From CAVORB01 sp963736235 (lineage in GTDB: Bacteria > Pseudomonadota > Gammaproteobacteria > Chromatiales > Chromatiaceae): 64,000 nt of DNA. Location of the stretch: contig CAVTOR010000003.1 of NCBI GenBank assembly GCA_963736235.1, forward strand, positions 1 through 64,000, in the 5' to 3' direction. Position numbers and translations under genes: made by a program. Each line of letters opens with the position of its first letter. Positions within the stretch are counted from its first letter, which is position 1. The notes beneath the pieces are model-generated. The model saw nothing but the letters and a program-made list of their open reading frames with translations, was not told the DNA's origin and did no database searches. Shown in pieces: positions 44,560 through 54,636 of this stretch.

Positions 44560-45507
44560 ATGAAAAAGTGGGCACCACCGACATGCCTGGTGGCAATGGG
44601 CGTGGCGATTATGGCCATCCCGGCAAAGGCCGGAATGTTCGACGCCGCGCTGTCCTCCTGCGCCAAGGCCGCCGAGTTCTGCAACGAGTTGAGCTTCGAC
44701 AAGAACCTGTGCGCGAAGACCCAGGAAGGCATCCAGGACTGTGACGCGGATACGGGAACCGGGGTCTTGTGCCGGCTGAAGCTCAAGGACATTGCGCCGA
44801 CGCAGGTTTCCGTAGGCGCCCACGCCACCCGTTGCAAGGCGAAGGCGAAGTTCGACCGGGATGAGAAAAAGATCCAAAAGTACCTGTTGAAGTCCACCCA
44901 CCATGTGCCGACGGTCATCGGACCCGCCAACGGCGCCGGCAAGCGATTCTACATCACCGACCACCATCACCTGAGCCATGCGTTGATGGTGGCCAACGAG
45001 GAAAAGTACACGGACGTGGATGCGCTGTACGCCTGCATCCTGACCAACCGGAAGCAGGACGAGAGCGACAGCTTCTGGTCGTTCATGGTGCACAATCACC
45101 TGACCTGGCTGGATGACGAGAACGGCAAGGCGATCACCCCGGGCGATCTCGAGAAACGCGCGCCCGACCTCAAGGACCTCCAGAACGACGCCTACCGCAC
45201 CTGGTCGCGCTGGGTGCGGGACAGCTGCGGATACGTCAAGGCCGGAAACGACTGCGTACCCCCGAGTTACCCGGCAGACGCGGCCTATTTCATGGAGTTC
45301 CTGTGGGCCGACTATCTGGAACAGAACATGCCGGTTACCGAAAAGATCGACAAGCTGTCGGACGAGGACATCACCAAGCTTCTCGAACAGGCGATCGCCC
45401 TCGCTCAGGAGCCCCAGGCTTATCTGGAGAATCTGCCGGGCTATAGCGACGGCACGGTGATTCCGGTGAAGATGGTCAAGATAGAGGACGGCTGCGAAAA
45501 GGACTGA
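44560..45507 (+). CDS. Exported ParB/Srx-like protein (ParBc_2 type)
   Basis: A 315-residue protein with a signal peptide (CLVAMGVAIMAIPAKAG). The mature part carries a ParB-like segment: PTVIGPANGAGKRFYITDHH, HHLSHALMV, then WLDDENGKAI, LKDLQNDAYRTWSRWVRD, and FMEFLWADYLEQNMP. This matches the putative ParB-like nuclease family (PF08857). Export is unusual for a ParB fold but recurs in this family. Cysteine pairs in the N-terminal part (about residues 25-75) fit an oxidising periplasm. No operon partner is evident and function is unknown. Confidence 0.75.
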   Translation: MKKWAPPTCLVAMGVAIMAIPAKAGMFDAALSSCAKAAEFCNELSFDKNLCAKTQEGIQDCDADTGTGVLCRLKLKDIAPTQVSVGAHATRCKAKAKFDRDEKKIQKYLLKSTHHVPTVIGPANGAGKRFYITDHHHLSHALMVANEEKYTDVDALYACILTNRKQDESDSFWSFMVHNHLTWLDDENGKAITPGDLEKRAPDLKDLQNDAYRTWSRWVRDSCGYVKAGNDCVPPSYPADAAYFMEFLWADYLEQNMPVTEKIDKLSDEDITKLLEQAIALAQEPQAYLENLPGYSDGTVIPVKMVKIEDGCEKD

Positions 45508-45579
45508 GCGTGGGTGACCCCGGACAGCGGCTATAGATCTCGGGAGTGGGGCCGTGGTCCGGCTCGGACCCGAGCAAGC

Positions 45580-45664
45580 GTAGGTTGGGGTGGGCTTGAG
45601 AACCCGAATGATCAGCGTCTTACGGACATGAGTGCGTTGGGGTTCGTTCCTCACCCCAACCTAC
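45580..45664. repeat. REP-like inverted pair
   Basis: GTAGGTTGGGGTGGGC at 45580 faces GCGTTGGGGTTCGTTCC plus CACCCCAACCTAC at 45634-45664. The two can form a long hairpin. Together with the copy at 44287 they bracket the ParB-like gene. The pair may also serve as terminator between the convergent ParB-like and kinase genes. Confidence 0.65.
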
Positions 45665-45680
45665 CTGACCAAGTGGTCCA

Positions 45681-48600
45681 CTAGTCGTCGAGCCCCGCCA
45701 GCAGGGCCTCGATCCGCCCGGCGCCGACCGGCTTGACCAGGTGCAGGTCGAAGCCCGCCTTGCGGGTCGCCTCACGGTCACTTGCCTGGCCATGTCCCGT
45801 CAGCGCCACAAGGAGCGGCTGAGTGTCGAGCCCGGCGGCCCTGATATCGGCGGCCACCTGGAAGCCGTCCGGGGCGGGCATGCTGATGTCAAGGAACACC
45901 ACTTCGGGAGCGAATTCCCGGATCATCGGGACCACCTTGGTGCCGTCGTTCAACGTCCGGACGCTGTGTCCCATGGACTGCAGCAGGGCCTTGAACGCCG
46001 CGGTCACGATGAAATTGTCGTCCACCACCAGAATGCGGCGCGCCCGGAAGGGGGACTCTACAGGCACCTCGGGCGCGGGAGTCGCGGCGACCTCCGGCTC
46101 GGAACAGACGGGTAAGGTCACGACGAACTCGCTGCCCTGGCCTAGACCGGCGCTGCGCCCCTCCAGCATCCCGCCGTGCTGCGCCACCAGCTGTCGGGCG
46201 AGAGCGAGCCTAACGCCGAGTCCGTCTGCACTCGCTTGGATAGGAGCTCCGTCGGCCGCACCGCGCGCGAAGAGACCGTACAGGCCGTCCAGGTCCTCAT
46301 CCCTGATGCCGATGCCGTCGTCCTGCACCCGGACCACCGTATTTCGGCCCTCCTGGGCCAAGGCGACCAGGATGTGACCGCCGTCCGGCGTGTACTTGGC
46401 GGCATTCGCCAGCAGGTTGGTGAACACCTGGGCCAGCCGGAAGAGGTCCCCGAAGACGACGACGGACTGGTCGACGACCCTTTTCTCCAGCTTGTGTACC
46501 CGCTGCTCCATCAGCGGGGCGGTGCTTTCCAGCGCGTGCTCGGTCGCATCCTGCAGGGCAACCGGGGCCATGCTGAGCGGGACTCGGCCGCTAGAGATGC
46601 GCGCGATTTCCATCAGGTCGTTCACCAGGCGCTCGAGCTGGTCGGATTGACTTGCGATCACGTCCGCGGCACCGCGGGTCTGTTCCTCCAAGCCGCCCTG
46701 GCGGGAGAGCAAATCGACTGCGCTGCGGATTGCCGCGAGGGGATTGCGGAGCTCGTGAGCCAATGTCGCCAGAAATTCGTTCTTACGTCGATCGGCATCG
46801 ATCAGGGCCCGCTGCGCCCTCTTGTGCTCGGTGATGTCGCGGGTGATCTTCGAGGCGGCAATCACCTTGCCTCCGGCGTCGCGAATGGGAGAGACACTGA
46901 CGGAAAGGTGAACCCCGGTGCCGTTCTTGTGCAACCCCTCGGTCTCGAAGGGCCCTACGCGTCGCCCGGCGCCGATCTCGCGCAGGATGCGCATCGCCTC
47001 GGCCCGATCGCGCTCCGGGAAAAGCGGATCCAGCGACTGACCCAACACCTCTTCGGCCCGATAGCCGTAGATTTCCTCCGCCCCGGGGCTCCAGCTGGTG
47101 ATGACGCCCTCCGGCGTCATGCCGATGATGGCGCACTCGGATGATTGCACGATTCTGGCCAACTCCGCGCGCTCTTTCTCGCGCGCTTCATGATGGTCAC
47201 GTCGGTGAAGGTGACCACGGTCCCCTCGATGTGGTTGTCCTGGGTGCGATAGGGCCGCACCCGGCGGATGTACCACTGTTCGCCTTCGCGGAGAAGCTCG
47301 CGCTCCACGGGCCGCAGATGCGCCAAGACCTCGCGGCAGTCCGCCGGCAGATGATCGTTGGCATACTTGTGCGCGATGTCCGCCACCGGCCGTCCCACAT
47401 CCGCCGGGATCAGGTTCATGAGCCGGGTGGTCGCAGGAGTGTAGCGCCGGATGCGGAGCTCGCGGTCCAGAAACAGAGTGGCGATATCGGTACTGGTGAG
47501 CAGGTTGCTCAGGTCGTTGTTCGTGCTCTCCACCTCCATCACCTTGTTCTAAAGCTGGTTGTTGACGGTGGTGAGCTCCTCGTTCAGGGACTGCAGCTCC
47601 TCCTTGGAGGTCTCCAGCTCCTCGTTGCTGGACTGCAGCTCCTCGTTCATGGACATGACCTCTTCGTTCGAGGCCTTGAGCTCTTCGTTGGAGGTTTCCA
47701 ACTCTTCGATCGTGCTCTGCAGCTCGTCCCGGGTTGTCCTGAGCTCGACCTCCATCTGGCGCACGATCTCGGCCTCCGGCCCCTGACCCAGGGCGGGCAC
47801 CGGCGCCGGCTGACCCTCCTGTTGCTCCTGGTGGAACGAGACCAGCAACAGACCGGCCACCAGAGGGGGCTGCTGCAAGGGCGTGACGGTGATCGCCACC
47901 CGCATGGAGGTCTCGCCGCGCTTGACCTGCACACCCTGCAGGATCACCTGCCGGTTCTCGCCAAGGGCCTAGTGCAGGGCCGCTCGTGTCTTCAGGCGCA
48001 GCTCGCTGCGCGTCATGGCCAGGAGATCGTCGGTGAGCTCCCCCGGCGGGTGGTTCAGATAGTCCGACGTATCTCCGTACACGTACAGGACCTGGTGGCG
48101 GCGGGTCACCAGCACGGAGGCGGGAGCGAAGGTCTCCACCAACGCCTGCTGCGCCATCTCGGCGAGACTCGGCTCGCGCCGGCCCAAGCCGCGAGCCAGG
48201 AAACGCGGGACGCTGCGTTCGGCGTCCCGACTCACGGGCATTTCCATCACACCGAGCTGGGACGGCCCGTCGGGCCTGAACAGTCGCCATTTTTTCGACA
48301 GGATGCGGAACTCCCGCTGCTGGGAGCCCAAGCTCTCGGAGCTGCCCAGGATCAGGAAACCATCCGGCTTGAGTGCGAAATGAAACAGCCGCAGGATCTT
48401 CTCCTGCAAACGAGATTCAAGATAAATCAGCAGATTGCGGCAGCTGACAAGGTCCAGCTTGGAGAAGGGCGGATCGGCGATGAGGTTCTGGGGTGTGAAT
48501 ACGACCAGATCACGAATCGACTTCTTGACCCGATAACCATCGCCTTCCTTGACGAAGAACTGGCCCAACCGCTCAGGGCTGAGACTCTCGGCGATATTCT

Positions 48601-49753
48601 CCTGGTAGAGCCCCGCGCGCGCCACCTGGAGGGCCTCGGTGTCCACGTCGGTGGCGAATATGAGCAGCTTGATGTTCTTCTTCGCCCGCTCGAAGGCCTC
48701 GATGAAAAGAATGGCTAGGGTATAGGCCTCTTCGCCGGTGGCGCAGCCGGGCACCCAGACCCGCACCGGGCCGTCGCCGGCATGGCCCGCCACGATGGGG
48801 GCGACAATCTGCTCGGCGATCACCGCCCAGGCCTCGGTCTCCCGGAAGAAGCTGGTGACGCCGATGAACAGGTCTTTGGACAGGGCGCGAACCTCCTCGT
48901 CGCGCTCCCGCAACAGGTCGAGATAGCTCTCCACGCGCTCCGTTCCGGTGATCCCCATGCGGCGATGGATGCGGCGGACCAGGGTGCCCTTCTTGTAAAA
49001 GCGGAAGTCGTGCCCCGTCTTGGCGAGCAGCAGGGAGAGGATGGCGGTCAGCGGATCGTATCCCCCCTCGAAGCTCGGCAGGAACGGAGGCTCGTGATCC
49101 GTGTAGGCATGGCGCACGTGGCTGAGCAGCACCTCGGGCATGCGCTCCAGCGGCAGCACTGCATCCGCCTGGCCGGTGGCGATCGCGCTGCGAGGCATGC
49201 CATCGTACTGGGCGGTTTCCGGGTCTTGCACCAGCACCATGCCGCCGCTGGCCTTGATCTCCCGGACGCCCAGGGCGCCGTCGCTGCCGGTACCGCTCAA
49301 GATGATGCCGATCGCACAGTCATGTTGATCCGCGGCCAGGGAATTCAGGAAACGATCGATCGGCATACGCATGCCGCGCGGGTCCGAGGGCGGCTTGAGC
49401 AGCAGTACGCCATCGCTGACGGTCATGTAGCTGTTCGGGGGAATGACGTAGACGCGATTGGGCTCAACGCCCATGCCGTTTTCCACCTGCACGACCTTCA
49501 TGGCCGTGAACTTAAAAAGCAGATCCGCGAGCAGGCTATGGTGCCCGGCGTCCAGGTGCTGCGTGACGACAAAACCCATGCCCGTGTCCGCGGGCATGGC
49601 GGTGAACAGGGTGCGCAGGGCGTCGAGCCCCCCGGCAGAGGCACCGATTCTTACGATCGGGAAGCGTCCGGGCTCAGGGCCGCCTCGCGGTCGGTCCGAA
49701 CTTGCTTCCGGAGAGGAACCGCGATCGCGATTCGGATGATCCTGGTCTGCCAT
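45681..49753 (-). CDS. CheB-CheR-PAS-histidine kinase-REC hybrid, broken by two TAG codons and a frameshift
   Basis: About 1357 residues after repair. Order: CheB methylesterase (GASAGGLDALRTLF, GTGSDGALGVREIKASGG), CheR methyltransferase (GVTSFFRETEAW, VWVPGCATGEEAYTLAI), a PAS-like segment, a coiled coil of repeated NEEL heptads (about 650-715), PAS domains, HisKA (ATLAHELRNPLAAIRSAVDL), HATPase and a receiver domain (VVDDNFIVTAAFKALL, VVFLDISMPAPDGF). In-frame TAG codons occur at 47969-47971 and about 47549-47551, at positions where relatives have Lys/Arg and Gln. One missing base near 47190 shifts the frame in TIMKRA. It is either a real pseudogene or poor sequence. Confidence 0.85.
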
Positions 49754-49910
49754 AGGTCCGCCGCCACTGACGCCGCTCGCAGTGGGGCGCACTAACCTAA
49801 GCATTTGACGCAGATTGCGAATTGTCAAACGCCCGGGAGCCCTCCGGTCAGGAGGTCAGGCACCTGACCGCTCTGCCCCTTGCATCGCATCCACGCCTAC
49901 CGGCGAGGTC

Positions 49911-50543
49911 TCAGTAGTCGTCGGCGGAGACTTCGGCCAGTGGAATGAACTGGGGAGGAATCTTGGTCACGGCCCCATCGACTGTCTGCGTTCCGGAGAC
50001 ATAGTCCCGGGACATACGCGAGCTGGCGCCGGAGAGCCGATCGCTGGTGACGGCCTCGTCCCCGGCCAGCCGCAAGGCGTCGCGTTCAGCGTCGTAGGCG
50101 ACGATCAGCTTCACCTCCACCATCTCGCGGGAGCCGCGCAGCCAGCCCACGGCGAGCTCTCCGTCCTCGATGGCTAGCTCGAACGTGGGTGCGTCCGGCG
50201 CCCCGCCCAGCGCCCCGAGGCAATAGGCGCAGGGCAGCGCCAGGGGCGCGAAGTCCTGGACGCGATACCCCCCCTCCGGATCAGCGAACAACACTAACAG
50301 CCCGCGGGCGCCCTCCTCCTCGGCCCGGTTGCCGCCCGCGGACTCGCCCCGCAGCACCACGGCGACGAGATCCGCCGCACCGTCGTTGTTCAGATCGCCC
50401 GCTACCGTCTGCATCACCGACCAGCCCGCGGGCGCGAGGCGAGCGGCCTGCAAATCGGTTGAGGTCTCGTCCGGGCGCAACTCGGAGGTGCAGGCGGACG
50501 ATCCGAACACCGCGATCGTCAAGCCGAGGACAGTCAGTCTCAT
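49911..50543 (-). CDS. Lipoprotein with FG-GAP-like segment, unknown
   Basis: A 210-residue lipoprotein with lipobox FGSSAC at residues 13-18. The segment GDLNNDGAADLVAVVLRG near residue 50 resembles a calcium-binding FG-GAP-like motif. The remainder is not recognised. It ends the minus-strand hemB-aroE group, 21 bases after the preceding gene. Confidence 0.6.
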   Translation of the reverse strand: MRLTVLGLTIAVFGSSACTSELRPDETSTDLQAARLAPAGWSVMQTVAGDLNNDGAADLVAVVLRGESAGGNRAEEEGARGLLVLFADPEGGYRVQDFAPLALPCAYCLGALGGAPDAPTFELAIEDGELAVGWLRGSREMVEVKLIVAYDAERDALRLAGDEAVTSDRLSGASSRMSRDYVSGTQTVDGAVTKIPPQFIPLAEVSADDY

Positions 50544-50564
50544 GGCGGTCAGCCCCTTGTGGAA

Positions 50565-51269
50565 TCAGTTGATCGGACGCCCGATCGGCTGGGAAGCGAG
50601 ATGGGCCTCGAGTTGGGCCAGCCGCGCGTCGGCCGCTGGCGTCTCCATCCCATCGGCGTGAAGTCGGTCGAGCAAGTCTCTGCCCTCGGCGACCAGCAGG
50701 GCCACCTGGTCGGAGTCGAAGATCTCGAGCACGGCCTCCACCTCGGCCGGGGCGGCGCTGAGCAAGGCAGGCGTTAGCTCGTCCGGCCGGATCGGCGTCT
50801 CCGGGTGGAGAATGTCAGCCACCAGGGGCTGCAGCAGCAAGTGGAAATGGATAGCACGGGCCTCCGCCTCGTCCGCGAGCTCGTTACGGGCCAGGGGATC
50901 GGGTCCGGCCGAGCGCCCTACCGCCTGCATGATGAGCGCGATCAGCTTGGTGATCGCCTCCCGCTCCCGGGAATGGTCCGCTGGCAGGCCGAAGCTTTGC
51001 TCGTAGTGACGCTCGAGCTCCTCCTTGAGGCCGAGGACGATCTCGCTCCCCGCGTTGGGCGGCAGGTCCACCGCCCGCTGCACCAGCTCGCGAAAGGACG
51101 CTTGAAAGGCTTCCATCTCCTCATGGTCCGCCTTCTGCGCCGCGAGCAGTTCCTCGGGCCGCACCTCGACCGGCGGCCAGGCGAACAGCGGATTGCCGTG
51201 CCGGCGGCGCAGATGGCGCTCCCGGCGCCCGGGCGCGTGGGTGAAGGGCAGCTCCGCGGGCGGATACAT
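50565..51269 (-). CDS. Hypothetical protein
   Basis: A 234-residue, largely helical and acidic soluble protein with no signal peptide or membrane segment. Segments such as DHEEMEAFQASFRELVQRAV and LLSAAPAEVEAVLEIFDSDQ suggest a helical bundle. I do not recognise a family. It lies in the same transcription unit as hemB, aroE and the oxidoreductase, 51 bases after the latter. Confidence 0.55.
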   Translation of the reverse strand: MYPPAELPFTHAPGRRERHLRRRHGNPLFAWPPVEVRPEELLAAQKADHEEMEAFQASFRELVQRAVDLPPNAGSEIVLGLKEELERHYEQSFGLPADHSREREAITKLIALIMQAVGRSAGPDPLARNELADEAEARAIHFHLLLQPLVADILHPETPIRPDELTPALLSAAPAEVEAVLEIFDSDQVALLVAEGRDLLDRLHADGMETPAADARLAQLEAHLASQPIGRPIN

Positions 51270-51320
51270 GGCGGTTGCGGTAGCTCCTTTCGCGCACCGT
51301 CGGGGCCGAACAACGCGGCC

Positions 51321-52181
51321 CTAGCTCGGTGCGAGTGCCTCGTAGACGGCGGAATAGTCCTGGTCCCCGTAGCCCTCGCCCAACGCGCGCAGGAAGGCCG
51401 CCTCCAGGCTGGTGATCAGGGCCGTGTCCAGCCCGATGCCCTCGGCCACCTGGCGGAACAGGCGCACGTCCTTGAGCAGGTGCTTGAGCGGGAAGTTGGC
51501 GACACCGTATTCGTGGCGCAGGTACTTGTCGAGCTTTTTGTCGAATGTCGGGGCGTACAGGGCGCTCGCGCGTAGCAGGCCCATGAACTGCTCGACGGCG
51601 ATGCCCTCGGAGCGGACCAGGCCGAGACTGAGGGAAAAGGCCGCGGTGAGCCCGGCGATGAGCTGATTCATCGCCAGCTTGAGCGCCGCGCCCTGCCCCA
51701 CGTCACCGATGAGCTGCGGGTCCCGGCCGAGGGACCTGAGCACCGGCAGACACCGTTCGAACAAGTCCCGCTCCCCGCCCGCCATGACAATGAGCCGGCC
51801 CTCGCCCGCTTCCGGCAGGCTACCGAGCACCGGCGCCTCCAGGTACCTGCCGCCCGCGGCCTCCACCCGGGCGGCGAAGCCTCGGCTCTCCGCCGGCGCA
51901 ATGGTACCCATCTGCAGCACGAACCGCCCGGCGAGCCTCGCCGTCGTGTCCGGTGCGAAGAGGGTCTCGGAAATGGCCGCGGCGTCACCCAGCACCAGGA
52001 GCACGACCTCCGCTGCCTCGATGGCATCGCCCGGCGACGCGGCGATGATGAGCCCCTGATCCGCCAGTGCCCGCGCCTTCTCCGGGCTGCGGTTCCAACC
52101 CGTGACCTCGTGGCCCTCGCGCAGGAGCCGCGGCGCGATGGCCGAGCCCATGAGCCCCAAACCCAGCACCGCGATCTTCAT
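51321..52181 (-). CDS. NAD(P)-dependent oxidoreductase, 3-hydroxyisobutyrate dehydrogenase family
   Basis: A 286-residue beta-hydroxyacid dehydrogenase. The Rossmann motif GLGLMGSAIA is at residue 7, the substrate loop reads QMGTIAPAES, GGRYLEAPVLGS and the catalytic Lys is in GQGAALKLAMNQ near residue 170. It could reduce succinic or glyoxylic semialdehyde-type substrates; the exact substrate is not shown. It follows aroE by 12 bases. Confidence 0.85.
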   Translation of the reverse strand: MKIAVLGLGLMGSAIAPRLLREGHEVTGWNRSPEKARALADQGLIIAASPGDAIEAAEVVLLVLGDAAAISETLFAPDTTARLAGRFVLQMGTIAPAESRGFAARVEAAGGRYLEAPVLGSLPEAGEGRLIVMAGGERDLFERCLPVLRSLGRDPQLIGDVGQGAALKLAMNQLIAGLTAAFSLSLGLVRSEGIAVEQFMGLLRASALYAPTFDKKLDKYLRHEYGVANFPLKHLLKDVRLFRQVAEGIGLDTALITSLEAAFLRALGEGYGDQDYSAVYEALAPS

Positions 52182-52193
52182 GCAACCTCCGAT

Positions 52194-53018
52194 TCAGACG
52201 GACCCGCCGCGCAGAAGCGCGATCACGGGAGCGGTGGTGGGACGCACCCCTCGCCACAGGAAAAAGGATTCCGCCGCCTGCTCGACCAGCATTCCCAGAC
52301 CGTCGAGGGCGTGTACGGCGCCATGCTCCATGCCCCAACGGCGGAAGGCCGTCGGCACATCGGCGTAGAACATGTCGTAGGTCCAGCCGCCGGGGGCGAG
52401 GCAGTCGTCCGGGATGTTGGGCACGCCGCCGGCGAGGCCGGCCGAGGTGCCGTTGACGATGAGGTCGAAACGCCGTCCGGCGAGCCCCTCCAGCCCGCAG
52501 CCGCTGACCGGCCCGAGCGTGGCGGCCGCGGCGGCGAGATCCAGCGCCTTCGCTGCGGTGCGGTTGGCGATGACGAGCGAGGCGAGCCCGGTCTCCAGCA
52601 ATGGACGCAGCACCCCGCGCGAGGCCCCGCCGGCGCCGAGCAGCAGGACCCGCTTGCCGGTGAAGGCGAACCCGTGGTTTTGGGCCAGGTCCCGTACCAT
52701 GCCGACCCCGTCGGTATTGTCCCCTCGCAGCCGCCCACCGGGCAAAAGGATCAGGGTGTTGACCGCGCCCGCGCTCTCGGCCCCGGGGCTGCGTTCATCG
52801 GCGAGCCGCCAGGCCTGCTCCTTGAAGGGCACGGTGACGTTCAGGCCGCGGCCACCCGCGGCCAGGAAACGGCGCACGTCTCCGGGGAAGTCGTCCAGGT
52901 TGCCGAGTATGCGGCCGTACTCCATGTCCTGGACGGTCTCCCGGGCGAAGGCGGCATGGATCAGGGGCGACTTGCTGTGCCCGATCGGGTTGCCGATGAC
53001 CGCGTACTGGTCGCTCAC
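52194..53018 (-). CDS. aroE: Shikimate dehydrogenase
   Basis: A 274-residue AroE. N-terminal substrate site VIGNPIGHSKSPLIHAAFA, catalytic Lys/Asp in NVTVPFKEQAW and NTDGVGMVRDL, and the NADP loop LLGAGGASRGVL. It reduces 3-dehydroshikimate to shikimate in aromatic amino acid synthesis. It starts 10 bases after hemB ends. Confidence 0.95.
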   Translation of the reverse strand: MSDQYAVIGNPIGHSKSPLIHAAFARETVQDMEYGRILGNLDDFPGDVRRFLAAGGRGLNVTVPFKEQAWRLADERSPGAESAGAVNTLILLPGGRLRGDNTDGVGMVRDLAQNHGFAFTGKRVLLLGAGGASRGVLRPLLETGLASLVIANRTAAKALDLAAAAATLGPVSGCGLEGLAGRRFDLIVNGTSAGLAGGVPNIPDDCLAPGGWTYDMFYADVPTAFRRWGMEHGAVHALDGLGMLVEQAAESFFLWRGVRPTTAPVIALLRGGSV

Positions 53019-53028
53019 GCCCGTCGCA

Positions 53029-54042
53029 TCATTCGTTGAGCCAGCGGGCGGCCTCCTTGGCGTAGTAGGTGAGAATCCCGTCCGCGCCCGCCCGCCGGAT
53101 GGACATCAGCGCCTCGAGCACCACCGCCCGCTCGTCGACCCAGCCGTTCTGAACCGCCGCCTTGAGCATGGCGTACTCGCCGCTCACCTGGTAGACGAAG
53201 GTCGGGGCGCCGAAGCGCTGCTTGACCCGGTAGACGATGTCGAGATAGGGCATGCCGGGCTTCACCATGACCATGTCCGCGCCTTCCTGGAGATCGAGCG
53301 CCACCTCGTGCATCGCCTCGTCGCTGTTTGCCGGATCCATCTGGTAGCTGTACTTGTTACCGCCGCCGAGGTTGGCCGCGGAGCCGACGGCGTCGCGGAA
53401 GGGGCCGTAGAAACTGGAGGCGTACTTGGCCGAATAGGCAAGGATGCGGGTGTGGATGTGGCCGGACTGCTCCAACGCCGCGCGGATGGAGCCGATGCGC
53501 CCGTCCATCATGTCCGAGGGCGCCACCACGTCCGCCCCCGCCTCCGCGTGGGACAAGGCCTGGCGGGTAAGCACCTCCACCGTCTCGTCGTTCATCACGT
53601 AGCCGACGTCGTCGATCAGCCCGTCCTGTCCATGGGTGGTGAAGGGGTCGAGGGCGACGTCGGTGATGACCCCGAGCGCCGGTAGCGCGTCCTTGACGGC
53701 GCGCACAGCCCTCTGGGCGAGCCCATCCGGGTTGTAGGCCTCGCGCGCGTCCTCGGACTTGGCCGACGGCGGCGTGACCGGGAACAGGGCCATGGCCGGG
53801 ACTCCCAGCGCGTGGATCTCTCGCGCCTCTTCAACCAGGAGGTCGATGCTCTTGCGCTCCACGCCGGGCATGGAAGGCACCGGTTCACGCTGGCTCGAAC
53901 CCTCCAGCACGAAGACGGGGTAGATGAGGTCCTCCGGCCCAAGGCGGGTCTCGCGCATCAGGCGACGGGAGAAGTCGTCGTGGCGCATGCGCCGCATGCG
54001 GGTCAGAGGAAAGCCGGTACGGGAAGAGCTCTTGACGGTCAT
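53029..54042 (-). CDS. hemB: Delta-aminolevulinate dehydratase
   Basis: A 337-residue porphobilinogen synthase. The two Schiff-base lysines are in YSAKYASSFYGPFRDAVG and MVKPGMPYLDIV. The metal-site region reads DVALDPFTTHGQDG, with Ala/Asp in place of the cysteines of zinc enzymes, so it belongs to the Mg-dependent type found in many pseudomonads. The start at 54042 (MTVKSSSRTGFP) was chosen over a longer upstream frame. It heads the hemB-aroE operon. Confidence 0.95.
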   Translation of the reverse strand: MTVKSSSRTGFPLTRMRRMRHDDFSRRLMRETRLGPEDLIYPVFVLEGSSQREPVPSMPGVERKSIDLLVEEAREIHALGVPAMALFPVTPPSAKSEDAREAYNPDGLAQRAVRAVKDALPALGVITDVALDPFTTHGQDGLIDDVGYVMNDETVEVLTRQALSHAEAGADVVAPSDMMDGRIGSIRAALEQSGHIHTRILAYSAKYASSFYGPFRDAVGSAANLGGGNKYSYQMDPANSDEAMHEVALDLQEGADMVMVKPGMPYLDIVYRVKQRFGAPTFVYQVSGEYAMLKAAVQNGWVDERAVVLEALMSIRRAGADGILTYYAKEAARWLNE

Positions 54043-54252
54043 GGTGCTGGCTACCAAAAGGAGCGCGCCGGGGGCGCACCCGGGTCGACTAGGAAGGCAT
54101 GGCGAACCGCCCGAAGCGGCGGGGTTCCCTAACATAACCCAGCTTCCGGCCGGCCTCAAAATAAAGGCCATGCGGCGCCAATGCCCGCGCTTTCTGGACC
54201 ATGCCGGAGGCTGCTAGAATCGCGGGTAATTCAGCGAATCCTGATCTTCCGC

Positions 54253-54636
54253 ATGTTCCAGATCAAGCATCCGAACCCCCACATTTTCGACGTCGACCAG
54301 GATCGTTTCCAGGCCGAGGTAGTCGATGCCTCCCGCGACGAACCGGTCATGGTGGACTTCTGGGCCGACTGGTGCGCCCCCTGCCATGCCCTCGCCCCGC
54401 ACCTGGAACGTGTCATCAACGAGCTCGGTGGCTCCGTCCGCCTGGCCAAGGTGGAGGTGGACGAGGGCGACAACATGAAGCTCGCTGGCCATTACCGGCT
54501 GCGCGGCTTCCCCACCGTGATCCTGTTCCAGCACGGGGAAGAGCGCGGCCGTTTCAGCGGCTCGCGCTCCTCGCACCAGGTTCGGGACTGGATTCACGAG
54601 CACCTGGACGCCAAGGCGATCCCCGCCGGTGCCTGA
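54253..54636 (+). CDS. Thioredoxin-like protein
   Basis: A 127-residue thioredoxin fold with active site WCAPC in VMVDFWADWCAPCHALAP, and the cis-proline loop RLRGFPTVILF. There is no signal peptide, so it acts in the cytoplasm. It is divergent from hemB and directly precedes the MlaC-like gene. Confidence 0.9.
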   Translation: MFQIKHPNPHIFDVDQDRFQAEVVDASRDEPVMVDFWADWCAPCHALAPHLERVINELGGSVRLAKVEVDEGDNMKLAGHYRLRGFPTVILFQHGEERGRFSGSRSSHQVRDWIHEHLDAKAIPAGA

